13,800 nt of DNA from Eimeria necatrix (lineage: Eukaryota; Apicomplexa; Conoidasida; Eucoccidiorida; Eimeriidae): positions 1 to 13,800 of the forward strand of contig NW_013651849.1 in assembly GCF_000499385.1 (NCBI RefSeq), given 5' to 3'. The notes beneath the pieces were generated by a model. That model made no database searches. It was not told the origin of the DNA and was given only the letters and a program-made list of their open reading frames with translations. The position numbers and the translations under genes are program-made. Shown here piece after piece: positions 1 to 7,215 of the stretch. Every line of letters starts with the position of its first letter. Position 1 is the first letter of the stretch.

Positions 1-700
1 ACGTTACAAGCATGCAAGATGATTCGTTGGGTGCGACTGCAAGAATTGCTGTTTTGGGTGGAGGCGCATCTGGGTAGCGCTTGACATTTAGCTTATGGTT
101 GCTGATTGTACAGAAGCAATTGAGGTTGCATTGAACAAAGGATGTGCCAACGGAACAGAAGACTCTCTGCAACGTTTTATCGTTTCGTGCAAGTCCCTGA
201 CGTTGAGCCACTGGGCTGTGCAAGGACGTCTTTGCAATTGGGAATAACGTTTGACCGTTTTCCACTTATTGTTGACGCGGCTGTTGGGACGAGTGAGGAG
301 CTGCAGCAACGACGCGTTGCGTTGACATTTGCCAGAATGTGCGCGGAGCCAACATTGTGTAAACGAGGCGTTAGTAATAGGGCAATTTTGCTGTGCGGGA
401 AGCAAGGGAGCAATCACGCGGAAGTTAGGCGTTAGAGTATAGGACGGTGTGCGTGGGCTTGACAGCGGTTGTGGCGGGCTGGACTCATAAAAGTAGGTGT
501 CGGCAGCGTGCGTGCGTTGTTTTGCAGCCTGTAAGCACCGGAATTGTACGCAGTGGTCCAGTGGGTCAGAGGAAAGGGACTGTAGCAAGGTGAATTGCGG
601 GTGCGAAAATGGGCGCGCAGTGCCGAGTAACAGCAGGCCACCAAGCAGCTGATTTGGTGATTGGTTCAGGGGCGCTCTTCTGTGTAGCAATTTGGTTGCT
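1..700. other. G-rich island with open stretches on both strands, no recognised gene
   Basis: This stretch is richer in G+C than most of the window and has more G than C on the plus strand in the lines I counted. On the plus strand, frame 1 is open from the window edge to a TGA at 82-84, meets two more TGAs at 103 and 121, then is open to 435; a second frame is open from about 428 to 595. On the minus strand one frame is open for 200 codons (690 to 88), but it begins at a TTG and has no ATG anywhere, so it could only be an internal exon. The minus-strand reading is rich in Ser, Leu, Pro, Gln and Thr, as expected from translating a C-rich strand. I recognise no domain. It may be a decayed coding or mobile-element segment, or a compositional effect. 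Confidence 0.4.
142..435 (+). CDS. Possible 97-codon open frame, unknown product
   Basis: This frame starts with a true ATG and ends at TAG. The predicted product has no signal peptide, no clear membrane segment and no motif I recognise. It mixes charged and hydrophobic residues in a protein-like way, including a stretch around residues 50-70 with Val-Asp-Ala-Ala followed by Glu-Glu-Leu-Gln-Gln-Arg-Arg. In-frame TGA codons at 82, 103 and 121 separate it from the open frame that enters from the window edge. Open frames of this length are expected several times by chance in a window of this size, and the minus strand is open over the same bases. I list it because it is the only ATG-initiated frame in the G-rich island; it may be a relic or simply chance. 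Confidence 0.12.
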   Translation: MCQRNRRLSATFYRFVQVPDVEPLGCARTSLQLGITFDRFPLIVDAAVGTSEELQQRRVALTFARMCAEPTLCKRGVSNRAILLCGKQGSNHAEVRR

Positions 701-890
701 GGTTTAGCATTTTCTCAATTGATGAAATAAAATATTGAAATATGTGTTACCTTTTTTAAAGGAAGATGCTATTCCGAGGTATGTTATATTTCTGGACAAC
801 ACACTCGGCATGTTGACCTCACATGTAATTGTATTCAGAAAGGAATAGCAGAGCTACGCATTGTTCTCCTCAGTTATTCCTAATCCCTCA
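701..890. other. A+T-rich spacer, no feature seen
   Basis: Composition drops to A+T-rich just after the G-rich island, with an AATAAA-like word near 726. One such word is expected by chance, so I do not call a polyadenylation site. Nothing else stands out before the tandem duplication. Confidence 0.5.
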
Positions 891-1212
891 AATTTCGTGT
901 TCCTGGGATGCTGCTTCATTGCAGAAATTGTTCATGCGCTCCATGTGCCAAACGTAAATACCCAAAAGTGAATTAACCTCAGAATCATACTTGTAGGAAG
1001 CAGCTGATGCGGCTCAGTAATAGTGTAATTTCTGGCGGCGACAATGATTTTAATTCTGGCTTCTTGCATGATGAAGAAGAATGACGCTTTTATGAACTGT
1101 GTAAATGCCTTTATGACGACCACAAAGTTGTCGGGAGGTTTTGTTTGCCCAGTTCTTTAGGGTTGTGCATGTTGTTTGTTTACGCTCGGGGAGATGAGTA
1201 AACTGCATATGT
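891..1212. repeat. Tandem duplication, copy 1 (322 bp)
   Basis: This is the first of two head-to-tail copies of a 322-bp unit. I compared the two copies base by base and saw no difference. The unit begins at AATTTCGTG and ends at GCATATGT. The base before copy 1 (A at 890) differs from the base before copy 2 (T at 1212), and the base after copy 2 (G at 1535) differs from the first base of copy 2 (A at 1213), so the boundaries are sharp with no microhomology. The unit itself is ordinary mixed sequence with no obvious internal repeat. Short minus-strand open frames occur in each copy but are identical by descent and show no known motif. Confidence 0.97.
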
Positions 1213-1534
1213 AATTTCGTGTTCCTGGGATGCTGCTTCATTGCAGAAATTGTTCATGCGCTCCATGTGCCAAACGTAAATACCCAAAAGTGAATTAACC
1301 TCAGAATCATACTTGTAGGAAGCAGCTGATGCGGCTCAGTAATAGTGTAATTTCTGGCGGCGACAATGATTTTAATTCTGGCTTCTTGCATGATGAAGAA
1401 GAATGACGCTTTTATGAACTGTGTAAATGCCTTTATGACGACCACAAAGTTGTCGGGAGGTTTTGTTTGCCCAGTTCTTTAGGGTTGTGCATGTTGTTTG
1501 TTTACGCTCGGGGAGATGAGTAAACTGCATATGT
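1213..1534. repeat. Tandem duplication, copy 2 (322 bp)
   Basis: This is the second copy of the 322-bp unit, directly abutting copy 1 and identical to it. Complete identity implies a very recent duplication, ongoing homogenisation, or an assembly that wrote one locus twice. No partial third copy is visible in the bases before 891 or after 1534, so this is a pair rather than a longer satellite array in this window. Confidence 0.97.
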
Positions 1535-1588
1535 GGTGCTTGGGGTCGCGCAACGCTGACTGCAGGTGCGGTGCTCGCGGTCGCACAA
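1535..1588. repeat. Imperfect 19-bp direct repeat, 35-bp period
   Basis: Bases 1535-1553 and 1570-1588 match at 16 of 19 positions; both start GGTGCT, contain GGTCGC and end CAA. The pair lies immediately after the second 322-bp copy and is more G+C-rich than its surroundings. It may mark an older repeat-prone spot at the edge of the duplication, or be coincidence. Confidence 0.55.
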
Positions 1589-2983
1589 AATTATGTCATA
1601 GGAGTGCTGTTGGTTTGGTGTTTTTCAAGGATGCGAAACGCTAATTGCATAGAAGTAAACAGCGAAGTAATGACATTGTAAAGTATAGCATTTACTCCGC
1701 CGTCGCGTTTCAAAAGCCAGTACGATAATAGAAGAGTCATTAGGATGAGAACAATTTTACATATCCAAATATGGCGGAAAGTTAAGTGAAAGATTTGCGT
1801 GCATTCCATTTAATGGACTACTCTTTGGTGACGTGCAATCAGTCAGTGAGGGAAAGACCCATCATCACTTTTGCAAGCGTTGATGAGGCCAGGCAGGTGG
1901 CTAGTTATTTCCTTTATGCGTAGGGGAATATTTTCACTGCTTATTGCCCAGAAAAAGTGTTTTTAGTAGCCGTTTGCTGACAAGAGCCACATACATCTTT
2001 CTGTAGGAGACCCAGTTCTACACGAGGTATGGTCGCTACGAAGAGGCTTGCCCTACTGTAGCCACAGGGCATGCTACGAATACATGTCATTTACTGGGCA
2101 GCACAGCTGTTCCTACCATTTCACTTTAAAATGTTCAAATCAGATGCTGTACAATACTCACGACAGTTGGTTTGCTTTCTGTCTCTAACTTGATTCGCCT
2201 TTGACCTGTTTTGTCTACATAAACGACGAGATATGACAGTCAAGAGAACTCTCACGATTGAGCCAAAACTGAAACGTTTTCTTGCGAATATGTTTTTTGG
2301 AGACGGCCGCTGATGCACAGCTTTGCAAGACAGCTGGCGTTCTCTAATTTCACAAACAAGGTTGCTTGGTGCTGCTCAGGCTCTGTGCTACTCCGAAGGA
2401 AGAAAATGCAATGCAAATCGTGACCTTTCCTGCATGCCGGTGTTTTGATTAGATATTTCATGGGCGAAATGCTATATTAACCGTATGTGTTCAACACAGC
2501 TAGTGAGTACAGTGCCACCTGCTATTCTGTTTGTGGGACAGTTGCCCAGCAACTTGATAGCGCCATCAGAGAAGCATCTGGTGCAACGTGGCGCAGCTCC
2601 TACGTGCCGGCACCTGGTAAACAACGAGGCTCAGCTCAATAAAATGTGCTGGCGCAAATTTTGAATGCTGTTACAACTGTTCGAAAATTCTGCCTCTTTC
2701 TCGCAATTACTAGGCTGTGGGTTTTGCGACAAACACCACGCCTGATTGTAATGTGGATCTGATGCAAGCCGAATTGTACGAAAATGCACAAGTTGCGGTG
2801 ATGTGCGCAACTTCAGCGATTTACTTTATAGAAGGTGTAATGCTTATTTTATGGCAGGTCGTTGCTTTTCCAGATATCCTGGAAAAATCTACGGGGCCTC
2901 CTTTCCAGTGACCTGGGCGCAAACAAAGCAGTACACCTGTGTCCGATTACCAGAATATATAAATCTGCTCTTAGGGTTTTGCG
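1589..2983. other. No gene or structure recognised
   Basis: This stretch has stop codons in all frames at about the random rate; the open frames present (up to about 72 codons, both strands) show no motif. It contains two GCATGC sites (2069-2074 and 2432-2437). Acceptor-like TTTTCCAG and CTTTCCAG words near 2866 and 2888 have no convincing partner donor or conserved reading frame. I see nothing else. Confidence 0.5.
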
Positions 2984-3031
2984 GGTCCAGCGGACCGTAT
3001 TTGCTGCAGGAAGGCCTTATTTGCTGCAGGA
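2984..3031. repeat. Small hairpin plus 20-bp-period direct repeat
   Basis: Bases 2984-2996 form a short perfect inverted repeat (GGTCC, three-base loop AGC, GGACC). Directly after it, the 14-mer TATTTGCTGCAGGA occurs at 2998-3011 and again at 3018-3031, a 20-bp period covering 1.7 units. The word GCTGCAGGAC recurs once more near 3130. It looks like a local slippage or duplication product; no regulatory role can be read from sequence alone. Confidence 0.7.
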
Positions 3032-4756
3032 CGGCAGTATTCTTGGTCACATCATACTCAGATTGTACGTGAAATTCGCCGTGCTGGAGTCCAAGACTAT
3101 GTTTGGTAACCTCAAGCATATTTCAATGCTGCAGGACAACTTTGTCATTCCTAGGAGACCTGTCCACTTCTTATAGTGGTACACAGCAAAAACGACCCAT
3201 GCCATATGTGCAGCACGATACTAACCACACACAGCATGATGCCATTTGCAGCCAGTGCGCCAGGCTAGTATGGCTTTGTTTTGCATGGCTAGTCCGATAA
3301 TAAGAGCAAGACAAATTGCTAGGGAGAGTGATTGCGCGTTTCTTCACTGATAGTCACTATTCTTGCAGTGTTTTGGCTGAATAGGTATGGAGGCATTCAG
3401 CGCGATTTGTGGCTTCCATTGATCACTTTTCTCACTCCCAGCCTGCGTTGTGACAAAAAGAAATAGCAGGACAGCAGCGTAAGAAAGCCCTATGTTTGAC
3501 GTAGTCGCAAGCTTTAATGAGCAAGATACACTGCATGCTTTTTCCTCACATAGCCGCAAGTTGGAGGTTTTTCAGTTGAAAAATGACGGGATCGCGAAGA
3601 TTGTGAGTTTCTTGTTTTATAAATGGCTGGCTAGAAGCTACTTTGACCAGAAGCTGTAATTCTATCTGCCATCCGTTGTGCGAACGGGCCTGTGAATTTG
3701 CTCTGCGGGCTTGTTAGAAAACGTCCAAAAGGGCGCTCTCCTGTTAATAACTTGCACTGGCAATGCTAAATGTTTCATAGGAGGAACAATTCTGGTTAGT
3801 TGTCTGCAGCGTTCAGCCAAGGTCCGTGACACATTTACTACAGGGCTAAGGCCCTTTCTGACTGAACAAGCCATTGGCTGATTCACGGTCTCATTCGTAG
3901 ACGGTATGGGCCGCCTGAAGGGTAACATAATTTGCACTTGACAGCAAAATAGCGCCTCCCCGCTCTTCCGTCGCAAGCAGCTTAGTCGTGAGGCTGCTCA
4001 TTTATATGGAAAACGTTTCGAATACAGAACAGACGGTTTCGGCAGGATGGCTGGCTTCAAGCCATCAGTAAGACATGATAGCGTCGTGGCACGCGGAAGT
4101 AACTTGTTCAAATATTTTGTCTCGCACTGCTGTCAGGGGGTGGGTTTCCCGTTCCAGTGGCTGCCTGAGCGTTACCTGCATAGATAGAATGCCTTGCGAC
4201 ATTTTGCAGTGACGTGCTTATACGAACACGAAGGCCAAGCACACAGCAGGTGTAAGACGCATAAGCGTTTCTGCACGCTTTTTCGTAGGTTCAGCATACT
4301 TTTAATTTCAATATTTTATCTGTGTAGAGGAGCAGCGCCGTTTTAACGTTGATGTAGCGCTTTTTCGGTTTGGGGCCACCTTTCCTTCTTCAATGCAAAG
4401 GTTTGCTTTGCTGGTCTTATCTGGGTCCCACAGTTAGTGCGTTATGTCATCCTATCACCATAACGACCATTATATTGAAATAAAAACATCGGTTGCAGAA
4501 ATTATCGTGAGCACAAGCAGTCTTATGCTGCATAAAGCGTGCGTTGCAGTAAGGCGAATGCCGGTTAGATCGGCCTTATTTCCTAAGTCCGTGACAGCAT
4601 ATACCGATACCGTAAATGCCAGATCGTAAGCTTAGCAGGATCTTCACGAATATCACTAGAGTGAACATCCGAATAGGAGAGGATCCTTTTTGAATCACTG
4701 CACAGTTTTGAGGTGTCACGCAACGGGCTCACCTTTTTTTCCCATTGTTTTCCCAG
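3032..4756. other. No gene or structure recognised
   Basis: Reading frames here are short and on both strands, the longest being 104 codons, which is not exceptional for chance. A GCATGC site lies at 3533-3538. Around 4250-4375 there are several short words such as AGCGC and CTTTTTCG that recur irregularly, without a clean repeat unit. A run of T followed by pyrimidines at 4734-4754 forms the acceptor-like end of this stretch. Confidence 0.45.
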
Positions 4757-4872
4757 GTAGTGCGTTGTTTCTTTCATATCTACGCAGGGAAGCTGGCGAT
4801 CACATAAAGTGTATCCCGCTCCTCCCTGCCAGACCATCGCGGCGCAGCTTGGAAAAATTCTTGCTTGACTAG
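4757..4872 (+). other. Exon-like stretch with strong acceptor, ends at a stop
   Basis: A long pyrimidine tract (4734-4754) ends in CAG at 4754-4756, the classic form of a 3' splice site. After it one frame runs 38 codons to a TAG at 4870-4872. The reading contains Tyr-Leu-Arg-Arg-Glu-Ala-Gly-Asp and ends Leu-Glu-Lys-Phe-Leu-Leu-Asp, which looks protein-like but matches nothing I recognise. If real it would be a last exon. The same frame is open upstream through the pyrimidine tract, and a minus-strand frame is open over the same bases, so chance is a serious alternative. Confidence 0.13.
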
Positions 4873-4902
4873 AAACATTTGTCTTCTTTCTCTGTTTCTT
4901 AG

Positions 4903-4937
4903 ATAGTATGTTCCTTCCAACTTCTTGCGGAACCAGC
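4903..4937 (+). other. Possible 35-nt micro-exon between consensus splice sites
   Basis: A pyrimidine tract from about 4881 to 4900 followed by TTCTTAG (AG at 4901-4902) is immediately followed, 35 bases later, by a consensus donor GTGAGT at 4938-4943. Both splice sites are good matches to eukaryotic rules. Two of the three frames across the 35 bases are open. I cannot place the encoded residues in a family. Consensus-like sites occur by chance at this density, so the pairing is suggestive only. Confidence 0.13.
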
Positions 4938-5077
4938 GTGAGTAGAAATGTGACAAGATTCATGTCCAGGAGAGCCTCTTGTTAGAGCTCACTTTTAAGC
5001 AATCGGCAACGTTTCCGCCCATGAAAACTAAGAGAATCGACCGAAGAGCTTCAGCGTTTTTGTGATTGGCCAAGCAC

Positions 5078-5178
5078 GGTCTAAAAGACGCGCCACTTAG
5101 TCTCCAGTGAAATTTCACTCACGCTAGCGAGTGTGTGAAATTTCTTTGCCTTGAAAGTGGCTAACTGTTTTAGTAGCC
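5078..5178. repeat. Symmetric imperfect palindrome (~100 bp)
   Basis: Three blocks on the left are matched in order on the right as reverse complements: CTAAAA (5081-5086) with TTTTAG (5168-5173), GCCACTT (5092-5098) with AAGTGGC (5155-5161), and GAAATTTCAC (5109-5118) with GTGAAATTTC (5135-5144). The unpaired spacers are nearly equal on the two sides (5 and 6 bases, then 10 and 10), and the centre holds the 8-bp palindrome CGCTAGCG at 5122-5129. The inner left block is itself part of a 12-bp palindrome, GTGAAATTTCAC at 5107-5118. This symmetry would give a long imperfect hairpin in RNA or a cruciform in DNA. It could be a decayed foldback element, a MITE-like insertion, or a structured RNA; no target-site duplication was recognised. 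Confidence 0.75.
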
Positions 5179-5181
5179 GTT

Positions 5182-6290
5182 ACTCAGATTGTAAGTGTAC
5201 ACGTTCAAAGATACTGCAAATTGTCTACGGACATTGCTGTTTCAAGCTCTCCTACGCTTGCTTATTTGCGAGAGCAGCTTTTCTTATGTAATATCTGGCG
5301 CTACGATCATTCTCACTGAGCGCATTTTGTTCGCTTCTGATGCGTTCACAGCGCTGCATAGCAGTGCTATTAAAATTGCGTGTGCTTCTTTAGAGGGAAA
5401 CAGTTGCCTTCGTATACTTCATATTGTTGCTCCAGGCCTTCAGGGCCACCGAACAAGCATTTGCTCCGTTAAAGAGAGACAACGTTTTCGTATGGTTGCT
5501 GCAGACCTTTACAAAACCAAGGAATGAACAAAAAATGCACATCCGGCACAATTATTTGTTGTATTGTAGGTTAAAACATTCATTGTAAACCTTCTGTTTA
5601 CTTTACCAGTAGCCTTGGCAGAAAAAGACCAATAGTTTTCCAAATCAATGTTCAGTTCTTCTCAGAGCTGGTCTACACTTTCTAAATCAGCGGCTTAAAT
5701 CTGCTTCAAGATAGTAAGTGTAATTGAGCAATTTCCACAATGTTAGTGGCACCTTCGAGGTGTACAACTGTTGGGTTTTGCTTACACTTTCCAGATTATG
5801 AGTGCTAAATCTTGAACTATTGCTTGGAATTATCCTGAACTGTCAGTTGCGTTGATACACCCTTGAGCCTGACAAGACGTAAATCTGCAGAAGCGTACTT
5901 TGCAATTTTCTCAAAGCTTAAACTTTTTCTTGAGCGCAATTTTGCTTTTTGGCTCAAAGGCCTTTTGTGCACCTTTATATTCCGCTTACTCCCCTCTCCA
6001 GGCAGAAACTCTCATCGCAGCAAACAATGCTCCACTAAGTGTGTGATTTAGCCATTCTATTGCATACGTCCTACGGTAATGCCACCGGAATGCTCACTCC
6101 TGGCCTTTACCAGTGTGTAAGGAAAAAAACTGGTGGAAATTCCCGATGAGGGTCTAGTTCGTCGAGCAAGGCCAAGGATTCTTGACTTTTAAATCGTTGA
6201 ACTCCTCCAATTAAGAGAAACAAAAACAACGAGGCGCCAACTTAGTCACTTTATTTCTTCTGTCACGGCGTAGGCTTCTTTTTGCGAAGC
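5182..6290. other. No confident gene; one plus-strand open frame and an acceptor-like site
   Basis: A plus-strand frame at 5195-5527 is open for 110 codons but has no recognisable motif and is within chance expectation. It follows a donor-like GTAAGT at 5191-5196. A good acceptor-like pyrimidine stretch ends in CCAG at about 5998-6001 and is followed by a 36-base open stretch and a GTGTGT donor-like word, again without a recognisable product. The part from 5521 to 5720 is clearly A+T-rich. I see no repeat or RNA gene. Confidence 0.4.
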
Positions 6291-6310
6291 GAATATCTGC
6301 GAATATCTGC
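6291..6310. repeat. 10-bp tandem repeat, two perfect copies
   Basis: GAATATCTGC occurs twice in direct succession. Both copies are preceded by GC, and the similar word GCGAAGC lies just upstream, so the local sequence resembles a slipped repeat. No function is suggested. Confidence 0.9.
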
Positions 6311-7078
6311 GCCTAAAGACTGCAACATTGAAACGTCGATTGGCTGCGGCTACATTTTTTTCAATACATAGTGCATGCGTCGGATTCGACAGCATTAAAA
6401 GCGGATGATATGCTTAAAATTTTATGCGAAAAATCAACCATCAGGCCACAGTGCGGGCTTTGGTCGAAGGGAAGACTTGATGCCTTGCGTACCAGATTAA
6501 AATGTCTGTGCACGCGCTGTTTGAACAATACTGAGTAGGGTCTTGCCTTGTGGGTCTGTGCATGAATCTTCACGAAGGAGACTTTCTGAAATAGCATTCG
6601 CTGAACGCAGACAGTATGCGAAAACACAATAAACGTGAAAATCCTTGACAACTTAATTTGCACACATTGGGAAATGTAGAGCTGTGACTTCCTGGTTGAT
6701 TTTTCCGCCGCAGATTGTGAGCGGCTTTTAAAGCACAAGCCCACACATTGATCCCTTTCGTACGGGGAGTTATCTGCGATCCGCAAAACAAAAGCGTATT
6801 TAGTGCGAGTGCGCATGTACAGGACGCAGAGCGTTGCGCGGCTAGAAGCTTTTCACAATCGCCAAACAGGTGGCAGCCAAGTCTTTTTTAGCCAGCTTTG
6901 CCTTGCAGAAAAATTTATATGTGATATTAGCAATAAGGTATTTGCCCTTTTGTTTACAATATGCGCGAATCGTACTTGTGAAATCGGCACATTTGAACGC
7001 TGCCAGTCTTGCTCCAGCGCAAGAACGTAACAACAGCAGAAATTCGTTAGCCTTCGCTGCTCAGAAACTTTCAATAGG
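6311..7078. other. No confident gene; minus-strand open frames without motifs
   Basis: A 151-codon minus-strand frame (6816 to 6361) and a 92-codon ATG-initiated minus-strand frame (7131 to 6853) overlap shorter frames on both strands. Neither product contains a motif I recognise. The 151-codon frame is longer than most chance frames but not convincingly so, and its Cys, His and Lys-rich composition resembles translated non-coding sequence. A GCATGC site lies at 6373-6378. Confidence 0.35.
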
Positions 7079-7215
7079 CTGTAAGCAATACTTACATCGG
7101 CACACTGCTCTGGATGAGATCCCATCACCATAAAGAGTGCACAATGAGTTTACTTACCTTGGCCCGGATCGTGATTTATTGTTGTTCGCGATGCACACGA
7201 CAACTCAATCAAAGC
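7079..7215 (-). other. Cluster of minus-strand splice-site look-alikes
   Basis: Read on the minus strand, a consensus donor preceded by CAAG (CAAG|GTAAGT, GT at 7157-7156) ends an open stretch that continues only to an in-frame stop just inside the putative intron. Downstream on that strand a CATCCAG acceptor-like word and a second GTAAGT (7095-7090) follow. Bases 7095 to 7079 read GTAAGTATTGCTTACAG, which resembles an intron of only 17 bases, but it is largely the inverted repeat GTAAG/CTTAC, which makes donors on both strands automatically. The number of GTAAGT words in the window is near the chance expectation. I regard a minus-strand exon here as unproven. Confidence 0.12.

Noticed and set aside
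82..123. TGA read as an amino acid (altered genetic code) because frame 1 is interrupted only by TGA
   Set aside because: Only three codons are involved, there is no homologous protein to compare with, and TAA and TAG are not avoided elsewhere in a way that supports a recoded genome.
88..690. 200-codon open frame on the minus strand as a gene
   Set aside because: It begins at TTG, contains no ATG, is rich in residues expected from a C-rich strand, and has no recognisable motif. The plus strand is also open in much of the same region.
1951..5181. Shared 14-mer TTTTAGTAGCCGTT at 1961-1974 and 5168-5181 as a dispersed repeat family
   Set aside because: About 0.3-0.7 such matches are expected by chance in a window this long, and similarity does not extend convincingly on either side.
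7079..7095. 17-base mini-intron on the minus strand
   Set aside because: The pattern follows from an inverted GTAAG/CTTAC repeat, and there is no conserved reading frame on either side.
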